Positions 1 through 5,210 of a DNA stretch of 5,210 nucleotides are shown here, piece by piece. The translations under genes were made by a program, and so were the position numbers. The stretch comes from Campylobacteraceae bacterium. GTDB lineage: Bacteria; Campylobacterota; Campylobacteria; Campylobacterales; Sulfurovaceae. The notes under the pieces were generated by a model. That model saw only the letters and a program-made list of their open reading frames with translations, ran no database searches and was not told the DNA's origin. The stretch's first letter is position 1. Each line of letters starts with the position of its first letter. The DNA lies in the NCBI GenBank assembly GCA_027031505.1, contig JALVQH010000164.1, forward strand, positions 1-5,210, read 5' to 3'.

Positions 1-6
1 ATGGTG

Positions 7-33
7 AATAGTAAAAGCGTTGTAAAGCAACGC
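7..33 (-). terminator. Probable intrinsic terminator after mtaB
   Basis: Read on the minus strand, a stem of GCGTTG pairs with CAACGC around a 5-nt loop (CTTTA), followed directly by TTTTACTATT. The stem occupies 17-33 and the T-rich tail 7-16. It begins 13 bases beyond the mtaB stop codon. The stem is only 6 bp and the T tract is interrupted, so this would be a weak to moderate Rho-independent terminator. It could end the aroB-channel-mtaB transcript or only reduce read-through into the next gene, which lies outside the window. Confidence 0.5.
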
Positions 34-46
34 ATACCAAAACTCC

Positions 47-67
47 TCATTCCTCATTCCTCATTCC
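47..67. repeat. 7-bp tandem repeat TCATTCC x3 overlapping the mtaB stop
   Basis: Three exact copies of TCATTCC lie at 47-53, 54-60 and 61-67, followed by a degenerate copy TAATTTA at 68-74. On the minus strand the unit reads GGAATGA. The array encodes the last residues of MtaB and supplies its TGA stop. Because 7 is not a multiple of 3, each unit is read in a different frame, and the stop is reached in the last copy. A related but degenerate 7-bp repeat lies at 5018-5059. Confidence 0.85.
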
Positions 68-1321
68 TAATTTAAAAACGTTTCCTTCCGCAGTCGCCTC
101 CGCCTCATCTATCCTCACCCAATTGCCCGTAAGATCTTCAGTCGAGTGGATTTGAATACGGTTAAAATACTGATCCAGCCCGTTATAGATGCCATCCCTG
201 CCCCCTTCGACCAAGACGTCCAGATCGTGCACATGGGCTTGGCGAAAGGCAAAATTTTTCTCTGCAATTTTTTGGGTCAGTTCCCGGTGGCGTGCTTTGG
301 CGATATCGCCGCGTACACGATCGCGCATATCGGCTGAAGCGGTGCCGTCACGCTGCGAATAGGTGAACGCATGGATATGGGTCAGGGGCAGCCGCTCGAT
401 CCGCTCCATCGCCTCATGCCACTCCTGCTCCCCCTCTCCCGGATGCCCGACGATAAAGTCCGTACCCAGCGCATACCCACGCTCAGCCAAATGTTCAAAC
501 AGGCGCACATCCGACGCATACGTATTGCGCCGGTTCATTCGCTCCAGCATCGCATCGCTGGTGTGCTGAAGAGCAATGTGCAGATGCCGCACCATCCACG
601 GCTCATCCAGCAGTTCCAGAAAGGCTGCGTCGATCTGAATCGGCTCGAGACTACCGATCCGGATACGCCGCACACCCCGCAGCCGCGAGAGTCGCCGAAG
701 CAGCTCGGCCATCGACGAGCCAATGTCTTTGCCGTAGCTGCCCACATTGGTCCCGGTGAGGATAAACTCCCCGAAGCCGTTGGCTGCCAATACCCGCACC
801 TGCTCCTCGATCTGCGTGAGCGGATACGATCGCGCCCTGCCGCGTACCGAAGGGATGATGCAGTAGGAGCAGGCAAAATCACACCCCTCCTGTACCTTGA
901 TAAATGCCCGGGATTTGCCGACGAATTCCGTCACGATGGTCTCATCGACGTGTTCCAGATCGCCGATCTCATAGAAGCGCTCTTCTCTCCCAAGCAAAGA
1001 ATCGATCTGCTCTTTCTCCGAGTGTCCCATCACCCCAAACACTTCCCCGGCTTCAAACAACGCCTCCCCTTTGGAGTGGGAGCCGCAACCTGCGAGGATA
1101 ATGCGGGCATCGGGGTTTTTGCGGCGGACGGAGCGGATGTAGTTGCGTACCGAGGCATCGGCACCGTTGGTAACGGTACAGGAGTTGACCACGATGGCAT
1201 CGGCATCCATCTCATCCTGGCTTAGAGCATGATGCTCCAGGCGCGCCATCATCACCTGGGTATCAAACTGATTAGTGCGACACCCGAAGGTCTTGAAAAA
1301 GACGCGCTGTGGTGAAAGCAT
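47..1321 (-). CDS. mtaB: MtaB, tRNA t6A37 methylthiotransferase (radical SAM)
   Basis: MtaB adds a methylthio group to C2 of N6-threonylcarbamoyladenosine at position 37 of ANN-decoding tRNAs, giving ms2t6A, and acts in the cytoplasm. The 424-residue protein has the full methylthiotransferase layout. The N-terminal UPF0004 domain has three cluster cysteines (C14 in TFGCRTN, C48 in NSCTVT, C79 in LAGCGSH). The radical SAM domain carries CxxxCxxC at C147, C151 and C154 within EGCDFACSYC. A TRAM-like RNA-binding region spans about 365-408. The FGCRTN and NSCTVTNGAD motifs favour MtaB over MiaB or RimO. The ATG start overlaps the upstream channel stop by one base (TGATG) and only a weak GAGAG lies before it, so translational coupling is likely. 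The C-terminal KLGMRNEE is mostly encoded by a 7-bp tandem repeat and is probably not functional sequence. Family assignment is firm; the exact tRNA substrate is inferred from the family. Confidence 0.95.
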   Translation of the reverse strand: MLSPQRVFFKTFGCRTNQFDTQVMMARLEHHALSQDEMDADAIVVNSCTVTNGADASVRNYIRSVRRKNPDARIILAGCGSHSKGEALFEAGEVFGVMGHSEKEQIDSLLGREERFYEIGDLEHVDETIVTEFVGKSRAFIKVQEGCDFACSYCIIPSVRGRARSYPLTQIEEQVRVLAANGFGEFILTGTNVGSYGKDIGSSMAELLRRLSRLRGVRRIRIGSLEPIQIDAAFLELLDEPWMVRHLHIALQHTSDAMLERMNRRNTYASDVRLFEHLAERGYALGTDFIVGHPGEGEQEWHEAMERIERLPLTHIHAFTYSQRDGTASADMRDRVRGDIAKARHRELTQKIAEKNFAFRQAHVHDLDVLVEGGRDGIYNGLDQYFNRIQIHSTEDLTGNWVRIDEAEATAEGNVFKLGMRNEE

Positions 1322-3018
1322 CAGACGTAATCTCTCGGATCAGCATCGGCCGGATGATCGGCTTCGGCCTCCATGGGGGCTGGGATATGCCTGTTGAGAT
1401 AAAGTGACTGCGTAGGATAGGCGATCTGGATATCATGTTCTGCCGCGTAGCGCTCAAGAATCTCCATCGAAATAGTGCTGCGCAGGGTCAGTGTCGCAAA
1501 GGCATTGGTCATATACCAGGCACTGATCTTCACACCATAAGGCTCAATAAACGTATAGATACGCGGCTCGACGTTGGTGTTTTTGAGATGATAACTTTTG
1601 CGCAGTTTGTTCAGCTGCTTTCGGGTGATATCGGTATAGCCCCTGGAGTACTTTTTGACGATCTCTTTGGCAATGGCGGCTGCCTTGGATGCGTTTGAAT
1701 CGTACGTGATCGTCACATCGATCCCGTCCCAGACGGTTTTGAGACCGGCGTGGGAGTAGTTGGCAATCATATCGGTAAAAACATAGTTGTTCGGGATGAA
1801 GATCACCCGCCCGGATCGGCGGTTGTGGGTATAGGTGGTCAGCGTAATATCCTCCTGCATCGTCATCCGAAGAGGGGAGATATCCACAATATCCCCGACA
1901 TACTCCACGCCGCCTCGGACGAATTTGACCCGATCCCCTACATGGACACTCCCGCCGATAACGATCACAAACCATCCGAGGATCGACATGAACCAGTCTT
2001 TCATCGCAATGGCGATACCGGCCGATGCAAATCCGAGGATGGTCACGAGATAGCTGACGTTCTCGATGTAGGCAAACAGCAGGATAAGGACAACAATATT
2101 GAGGAAGATAAAGTTAAGCGCCTTGTTGATAAGGTAGAAGCTCTCCTTTTTGGACATGTAGCGCTGAATGAGAAATTTGGCAGCAAGAAACAGAAGGAAG
2201 AAACCAACGACGACGACAAGAATCGTAGACGCTTTTGTTATCTCTCGTCGGATGTCTCCGTCGACTTTGATCCGTGCCTCTTCGAGTTTTTTGACATACA
2301 CCTCTTCGGTTGTTTTGAGGATCTCCTCCACCGGCTTGAGCGTTTCGATCTCCTGTGTGACCGTATGGAGTTTTGCATGCAGGGCTTTGTTGGCCAGATC
2401 AAGTGAAATCATCTCTTTGAGGAGTTGCTTTTTCCTCTTGAGGCGTTTGAGGACATTGAGCAGATCGGCATGTACTGCCGCATATGCGGACTGATCTGTT
2501 TTGAGCTTTTTCTTGTACGAAAACGCACTGATGATCGCAAGCGGATTGCCGATGGCAGGTGGCGGATCCATTTTGGGAGGCGTGATGAGCTTTTCAAACG
2601 GATTGTCCTGATATTCCTTGAGAAGCTGAAGCTTCCCGAGCAACGTATCGCGTTCGAGTTTAAGTGCATGCAGCTCCTTCTCTTCACCCGGAGTTCGCTT
2701 TGGGATACTGGCGAGGAGATTGACTCGCTTGGAGAGGATATCGAAGCGTTTTCTGAGATTTTGATAAATAGTATAAGTACTATAGATTTTTGACCAGACG
2801 TTCCCTTTTCCCTCTTCCTGTTCGATTGCATGATATTCTTCCTGAAGTTTTTGGAGTTTTTTTGCCGAAAAAATGTTGGTTTGGGGTACGGATGCAGGGA
2901 GAGTATGAACCTTTGCATTGGATTCCGTCTGTGCAGTATTCTCATTTTTGCCGCCTGCAGCAGCTGACATGCCGCCCGCCAGCAGTACCGTCAATAGAAG
3001 CAGGCGGATCGAAATCAT
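1321..3018 (-). CDS. MscS-family mechanosensitive ion channel with long coiled-coil N-terminus
   Basis: This 565-residue protein is a small-conductance mechanosensitive channel relative, expected in the inner membrane to release solutes during hypo-osmotic shock. Residues 1-20 look like a signal peptide or first hydrophobic segment (IRLLLLTVLLAGG). Residues about 50-250 are charged, heptad-rich and probably coiled coil, a likely periplasmic domain. Transmembrane segments follow at about 263-284, 302-320 and 325-356. The last is the pore-lining MscS-type helix (GFASAGIAIAMKDW, then a second hydrophobic stretch), although it lacks the regular glycine-alanine packing of E. coli MscS. The beta domain follows (VHVGDRVKF, GDIVDISPLRM, VIFIPNNYVF; about 357-415), then the mixed alpha-beta cytoplasmic domain to about 540. 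E. coli MscS has 286 residues; the excess is the N-terminal region. The ATG overlaps the aroB stop (ATGA), with GGAG seven bases upstream. A role in signalling rather than gating cannot be excluded. Confidence 0.9.
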   Translation of the reverse strand: MISIRLLLLTVLLAGGMSAAAGGKNENTAQTESNAKVHTLPASVPQTNIFSAKKLQKLQEEYHAIEQEEGKGNVWSKIYSTYTIYQNLRKRFDILSKRVNLLASIPKRTPGEEKELHALKLERDTLLGKLQLLKEYQDNPFEKLITPPKMDPPPAIGNPLAIISAFSYKKKLKTDQSAYAAVHADLLNVLKRLKRKKQLLKEMISLDLANKALHAKLHTVTQEIETLKPVEEILKTTEEVYVKKLEEARIKVDGDIRREITKASTILVVVVGFFLLFLAAKFLIQRYMSKKESFYLINKALNFIFLNIVVLILLFAYIENVSYLVTILGFASAGIAIAMKDWFMSILGWFVIVIGGSVHVGDRVKFVRGGVEYVGDIVDISPLRMTMQEDITLTTYTHNRRSGRVIFIPNNYVFTDMIANYSHAGLKTVWDGIDVTITYDSNASKAAAIAKEIVKKYSRGYTDITRKQLNKLRKSYHLKNTNVEPRIYTFIEPYGVKISAWYMTNAFATLTLRSTISMEILERYAAEHDIQIAYPTQSLYLNRHIPAPMEAEADHPADADPRDYV

Positions 3019-4070
3019 AGTCCTGCTCCGAAGACTCCCAGTGCCTCCTTGACAATCCGGGGATCGAGATCATTACGCATCACATGAGTGCCGATACGCC
3101 CGCCGGGGAGGACAAACGTGATCGCCCCCCGGTTGCTTTTCTTGTCGAGGAAGAAATGCTCGTAAAACGCTTCCACATCTGCAATCCTGTACGTCGTCGG
3201 CAGTCCGTTTATCTCGAGCAGATCCCGAATCGCTGCCGCCTCTTTGACAGAGAGAAGTTCGAGCCGTTGCGCCAGCTCGTTGGCCATCACCATCCCGATG
3301 GCGACCGCTTCCCCGTGCAGGTAGGTCGTATAGCCGGTCTCATTCTCAATGACATGGCCGAAGGTGTGCCCGTAGTTGAGCACCGCACGGATGCCGGCCT
3401 CTTTTTCGTCCTGATTGACCACATTCGCCTTGAGGGTTACGCTGCGGCGGATCATCTCCGTGATCGCCTCGGAGGTATGCAGATCGTGGGTCTGGAGGAA
3501 GCGGAAAAAGTCGCCATCAAACATCACCGCCATCTTGACCACTTCCGCTACCCCGGCGGCAAATTCCCGGTCGGGAAGCGTGTCAAGAAAATGGGGGTCG
3601 ATATAGACTGCTTCGGGCTGATAAAAGGCACCGATGAGGTTCTTCCCCCAGGCGTTGTTGACCCCGGTCTTGCCCCCGACACTCGCATCGACCTGGCTCA
3701 GCAGCGTCGTCGGGATCTGCACAAACCCGATCCCCCGCTGATACAGACTCGCCGCAAATCCTGTCATATCCCCAATCACTCCGCCCCCGAGAGCGATCAA
3801 CAGACTCTTGCGGTCAAACTGCGCCTCAAAGAGCCGATTAAGGATACTAACCACCGTCTCAAGACTCTTGTACTCCTCTCCGTCGGGCACTTCGATCACC
3901 TCCACCTGCGGTGCCTCGATCCGCTCCAGCACATAGTTCAGATGCAACGCTGATACGGTAGGATTGGTCACAATCGCCACTTTGCGGTCAAAGGTCAGCC
4001 CGGGAAGCGTGTCGATGGTGATGTCGTAAGTAACAGGAGCAGATGAAGTGAGTGCGATGGGAACAACCAC
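3015..4070 (-). CDS. aroB: AroB, 3-dehydroquinate synthase
   Basis: AroB converts 3-deoxy-D-arabino-heptulosonate 7-phosphate to 3-dehydroquinate, the second step of the shikimate pathway to aromatic amino acids, folate and quinones. It is a cytoplasmic enzyme using NAD+ and a divalent metal, usually zinc. The 351 residues match the usual bacterial length. NAD-binding and active-site motifs are intact: VPDGEEYKS (61-69), LGGGVIGDMTGFAAS (94-108), IPTTLLSQVDASVGGKTGVN (119-138) and KNLIGAFYQP (143-152). Metal ligands by family comparison are E176 (AGVAEVVKM), H235 (NYGHTFGH) and H252 (LHGEAV). The start is GTG at 4068-4070, chosen because AAGGA lies seven bases upstream. It is the first gene of a tight minus-strand operon with the channel gene and mtaB. 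The upstream gap of 177 bp contains a palindrome and a relic of the neighbouring ATPase gene. Confidence 0.97.
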   Translation of the reverse strand: MVVPIALTSSAPVTYDITIDTLPGLTFDRKVAIVTNPTVSALHLNYVLERIEAPQVEVIEVPDGEEYKSLETVVSILNRLFEAQFDRKSLLIALGGGVIGDMTGFAASLYQRGIGFVQIPTTLLSQVDASVGGKTGVNNAWGKNLIGAFYQPEAVYIDPHFLDTLPDREFAAGVAEVVKMAVMFDGDFFRFLQTHDLHTSEAITEMIRRSVTLKANVVNQDEKEAGIRAVLNYGHTFGHVIENETGYTTYLHGEAVAIGMVMANELAQRLELLSVKEAAAIRDLLEINGLPTTYRIADVEAFYEHFFLDKKSNRGAITFVLPGGRIGTHVMRNDLDPRIVKEALGVFGAGL

Positions 4071-4077
4071 GGCGGTG

Positions 4078-4082
4078 TCCTT
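4078..4082 (-). promoter_or_regulatory. aroB ribosome binding site (AAGGA)
   Basis: On the minus strand AAGGA is followed by seven bases (CACCGCC) and then GTG. This spacing is good for a Shine-Dalgarno site and is the reason for preferring the GTG at 4068-4070 over later in-frame codons. Confidence 0.75.
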
Positions 4083-4100
4083 GAAAATTATTTGGTGAGT

Positions 4101-4108
4101 ATTTTATC
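4101..4108 (-). promoter_or_regulatory. Candidate -10 element of the aroB promoter
   Basis: The minus strand reads GATAAAAT, close to the TATAAT-type -10 box. It would place transcription start about 24 bases before the aroB GTG. No good -35 box sits at normal spacing (ACACAT at 17 bp). This does not rule it out, because housekeeping promoters in Campylobacterota characteristically lack a conserved -35 hexamer. Support rests on one short motif in an A+T-rich gap. Confidence 0.3.
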
Positions 4109-4138
4109 GGAAATGTATTAATGATGTGTTTGCGGATG

Positions 4139-4154
4139 CCGGAAATATTTCCGG
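4139..4154. promoter_or_regulatory. 16-bp perfect palindrome upstream of aroB
   Basis: CCGGAAATATTTCCGG is identical to its own reverse complement over all 16 bases. It lies about 70 bp before the aroB start and about 30 bp upstream of the candidate -10 box, where an operator or activator site would be plausible. It has no loop or T tract, so it does not resemble a terminator. It also overlaps the ATPase relic, so the symmetry may be accidental. Confidence 0.3.
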
Positions 4155-4191
4155 TTGCTGTTGAAGCTTATGATTTTCACATCAGGAAAAG
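4153..4191. repeat. 39-bp direct repeat, copy 1 (partner 4343-4381)
   Basis: This stretch and 4343-4381 differ at only two positions (4162 T against C, and 4179 A against G) and are offset by exactly 190 bp. Both differences change the encoded residue (Asn/Asp and Val/Ala). The partner lies inside the coding sequence of the intact ATPase; this copy lies in the ATPase-aroB gap as the core of the pseudogene relic. Confidence 0.9.
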
Positions 4192-4247
4192 AGGGCAGCA
4201 ATGGATACTGAGATGCTCAAAGGTGATGTCTCTATCAACCAGGGCAC

Positions 4248-4964
4248 CTATGAAAACAGATACCTGAAATATTTCTCCGGTTTATTTAAAAAATCTTTTG
4301 TCAGGGTATAGTGCTCTGTATCTTTGTAACGAATCTCCTGCAGGTTGCTGTCGAAGCTTATGATTTTCGCATCAGGAAAAGCAAGGAGTATCGGCGAATG
4401 GGTTGCGATGATAAACTGGGCATCTTTTCTGAAAGTCAGTTGATGCATTATGCTTAAAAAAGTCAGCTGCCTTTGTGGTGAAAGCGCGGCTTCGGGTTCG
4501 TCGAGCAAGTAGATCCCCTGCTCAAATCTGTTGGAAAAAAGAGCCAGAAAGGACTCTCCGTGAGACTGCTTGCTGAGGGCTTTGCCTCCGTAGGCTCTCA
4601 TGTTCGATACCGATTCGATGTACTTTGTAAACGCAAAAAAACTCTCTGCTCTCATAAAGAAGCCGTCGCTGGTTTTGGGAAACCAGGATAAACGCAAAGC
4701 TTGCGCCAGCGGGGAGCGCTCTTCGAACACTTCTCGGTAATGGTCTCTGTTGCCCCCTTCAGCATGAAACCCGCAATGCTCAGCCAGTGCTTCAAGCAGT
4801 GTAGATTTACCGCTTCCATTTTCGCCGACGAAAAAAGTGACCGGTGTGTCTAATTTGATGGTGATTCCGTCGGAAAATGCTGGTATGTTAAAAGGGAAAC
4901 TCTCCTGGTCGAATGTCTCTTTCGGAGCAGAGATGTTTATTAGAAAAGGAGAACCGATGTCCAT
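4248..4964 (-). CDS. Stand-alone ABC-type/AAA ATPase (COG3910-like)
   Basis: A 238-residue soluble ATPase with a complete ABC/RecF-type nucleotide site. Walker A is GENGSGKST (47-55). A signature-like segment SKQSHGES lies at 131-138. Walker B is IYLLDEPEAALS (151-162), with E156 as the expected catalytic base and the D-loop following. The switch histidine is H189 in ATHSP. GFFMRAESFF (101-110) and YKDTEHYTLTKDFL (213-226) are, as I recall, typical of the small predicted-ATPase family COG3910, so the protein looks full length. There is no transmembrane segment, coiled-coil insert or nuclease domain, so it is neither a transporter subunit with its permease nor a complete SMC/Rad50 or OLD nuclease. 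The ATG is preceded by a G-rich GAAGGGGGTG that may serve as Shine-Dalgarno. It is separated from aroB by 177 bp and is probably its own unit. The biological role is unknown. Confidence 0.85.
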   Translation of the reverse strand: MDIGSPFLINISAPKETFDQESFPFNIPAFSDGITIKLDTPVTFFVGENGSGKSTLLEALAEHCGFHAEGGNRDHYREVFEERSPLAQALRLSWFPKTSDGFFMRAESFFAFTKYIESVSNMRAYGGKALSKQSHGESFLALFSNRFEQGIYLLDEPEAALSPQRQLTFLSIMHQLTFRKDAQFIIATHSPILLAFPDAKIISFDSNLQEIRYKDTEHYTLTKDFLNKPEKYFRYLFS

Positions 4965-5017
4965 CTCACACCCCCTTCAATGAATCAATTTTTTTCAAGA
5001 TCAACGACATCAATTTT

Positions 5018-5059
5018 CCCATACCCCATCTTTCATTTTTCACTCTTCATTTTTCATTT
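5018..5059. repeat. Degenerate 7-bp tandem repeat, consensus TTCATTT
   Basis: Six consecutive 7-base units can be read: CCCATAC, CCCATCT, TTCATTT, TTCACTC, TTCATTT, TTCATTT. The CA at positions 3-4 of the unit is invariant and the CAT core is kept in five of six. The period and pyrimidine-rich CAT core match the TCATTCC array at 47-67, suggesting the same class of element. It sits between the ATPase start and the REP-like cluster. Confidence 0.65.
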
Positions 5060-5065
5060 ATCTCT

Positions 5066-5085
5066 GGAGCCTGGACTTCAGTCCA
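5066..5085 (+). repeat. REP-like unit 1
   Basis: GGAG, two bases, then the hairpin TGGACT-TC-AGTCCA (5072-5085; 6-bp stem, 2-nt centre). The layout of a 5' G-rich tetranucleotide followed by a short palindrome is that of REP elements associated with RAYT transposases. It points in the same direction as unit 2. Confidence 0.65.
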
Positions 5086-5108
5086 ACAAAACGCATCAGC
5101 GTATCTCA

Positions 5109-5128
5109 GGAGCAGGGACTTCAGTCCC
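5109..5128 (+). repeat. REP-like unit 2
   Basis: GGAG, two bases, then the hairpin GGGACT-TC-AGTCCC (5115-5128). It has the same layout and orientation as unit 1, with 23 bases between the end of unit 1 and its GGAG. Only four bases separate its hairpin from that of unit 3. Confidence 0.7.
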
Positions 5129-5132
5129 GTCA

Positions 5133-5158
5133 GGCAGGACTGAAGTCCTGCCCTCATG
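5133..5158 (-). repeat. REP-like unit 3 (inverted)
   Basis: The plus strand reads GGCAGGACTGAAGTCCTGCC (5133-5152), a 9-bp perfect stem around GA and the strongest hairpin in the cluster. On the minus strand it reads GAGG, two bases, then AGGACT-TC-AGTCCT, so it is an inverted version of units 1 and 2 with a less conserved tetranucleotide. With unit 2 it forms a head-to-head pair. Confidence 0.65.
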
Positions 5159-5165
5159 GTTTTCG

Positions 5166-5188
5166 TGGGACTGAAGTCCCAGCCCCTG
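5166..5188 (-). repeat. REP-like unit 4 (inverted)
   Basis: The hairpin TGGGACT-GA-AGTCCCA (5166-5181) has a 7-bp stem. On the minus strand it is preceded by TCAGGGGC, close to TCAGGAGC before unit 2. It is inverted relative to units 1 and 2, giving the order forward, forward, reverse, reverse. The cluster may continue beyond the window edge. Confidence 0.65.
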
Positions 5189-5210
5189 ATGTCAAACTGC
5201 GCCCATACAC

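Larger units (their letters stand above)
4118..4216 (-). pseudogene. Relic of a second ATPase copy (3' end only)
   Basis: Positions 4153-4191 match 4343-4381, inside the intact ATPase gene, at 37 of 39 bases and in the same orientation. The minus-strand frame here is a 32-codon open stretch between stops and contains FPDVKIISFNSN, against FPDAKIISFDSN in the ATPase (residues 196-207). Similarity continues without gaps upstream (ASQYPLLPS against ATHSPILLA), although the switch-region histidine of ATHSP has become glutamine. Downstream it jumps directly to RKYFR, matching the KYFR near the ATPase C-terminus, as if about 22 codons had been deleted. No start codon or Walker motifs remain. I read it as a decayed fragment of a tandem or displaced paralogue; the homology outside the 39-bp core is tentative. 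Confidence 0.65.
4965..5210. other. Gene-free region made largely of repeats
   Basis: No convincing gene is present on either strand; short open frames here run through the repeats. The region holds the G-rich leader of the ATPase gene (about 4967-4976), a degenerate 7-bp repeat (5018-5059) and four REP-like hairpins (5066-5192). I found no convincing promoter for the ATPase in it. The gene upstream, if any, lies outside the window. Confidence 0.7.

Noticed and set aside
371..1225. Long plus-strand open frame of 284 codons opposite mtaB
   Set aside because: It lies wholly antisense to a clear mtaB gene, has no recognisable motif, and its composition (rich in Arg, His, Pro) is what the opposite strand of a GC-rich gene gives.
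1750..2406. Plus-strand open frame of 218 codons opposite the channel gene
   Set aside because: It is antisense to the MscS core. Its Asp/His-rich translation mirrors hydrophobic codons on the other strand.
3084..3953. Plus-strand open frame of 289 codons opposite aroB
   Set aside because: It is antisense to a complete aroB with all catalytic motifs and shows no domain of its own; it is an opposite-strand shadow.
4071..4247. Terminator for the ATPase gene
   Set aside because: I found no GC-rich stem followed by T residues on the minus strand; the only perfect palindrome there has no loop and no T run.
5133..5152. Intrinsic terminator formed by the 9-bp hairpin
   Set aside because: No T tract follows the stem on either strand, and the stem core is shared by the three neighbouring REP-like units.
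4913..5174. Two overlapping plus-strand open frames entering the repeat region
   Set aside because: They start inside or just beside the ATPase 5' end on the opposite strand and run through the 7-bp repeats and REP-like hairpins; the translations show only repeat-derived sequence.
5066..5192. CRISPR array
   Set aside because: The units are short palindromes in both orientations with spacers from 4 to about 23 bases, and no direct repeat of CRISPR length is present.

Overview
The window looks like part of a chromosome from the Campylobacterota (the former epsilon-proteobacteria), probably an environmental, moderately GC-rich lineage rather than Helicobacter or Campylobacter themselves. The main evidence is gene order. 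aroB, an MscS-family channel gene and mtaB lie head to tail in the order I recall from Helicobacter pylori (HP0283-HP0285) and Campylobacter jejuni (Cj1008c-Cj1006c). I cannot name a genus from the sequence alone.

All four intact genes are on the minus strand, so transcription runs from right to left. From right to left: positions 4965-5210 hold no gene but carry a cluster of four REP-like hairpins (5066-5192) and a degenerate 7-bp tandem repeat (5018-5059). Next is a stand-alone ABC-type/AAA ATPase gene (4248-4964). The gap 4071-4247 contains a decayed partial copy of that ATPase's 3' end, a 16-bp perfect palindrome, and a possible aroB promoter and ribosome binding site. Then come aroB (3015-4070), an MscS-type channel gene (1321-3018) and mtaB (47-1321). 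They overlap by 4 bp (ATGA) and 1 bp (TGATG), so they very likely form one translationally coupled operon. The last codons and stop of mtaB lie in a second 7-bp tandem repeat (47-67), followed by a modest stem-loop terminator (7-33).

The operon combines unrelated housekeeping tasks: the second step of the shikimate pathway (AroB), osmotic pressure release or membrane tension sensing (MscS family), and methylthiolation of t6A37 in ANN-decoding tRNAs (MtaB). The three proteins are not known to act together, so co-transcription is the most that can be said. The ATPase has complete nucleotide-binding motifs but no partner nuclease or toxin gene in view, so its role is unknown.

The coding content is ordinary. 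The unusual signals are in the non-coding DNA: the REP-like cluster at the right edge, two arrays of related 7-bp repeats at opposite ends of the window, and the ATPase remnant between the ATPase and aroB. Together they suggest that the DNA upstream of aroB has been rearranged. I see no convincing previously undescribed multi-gene system.
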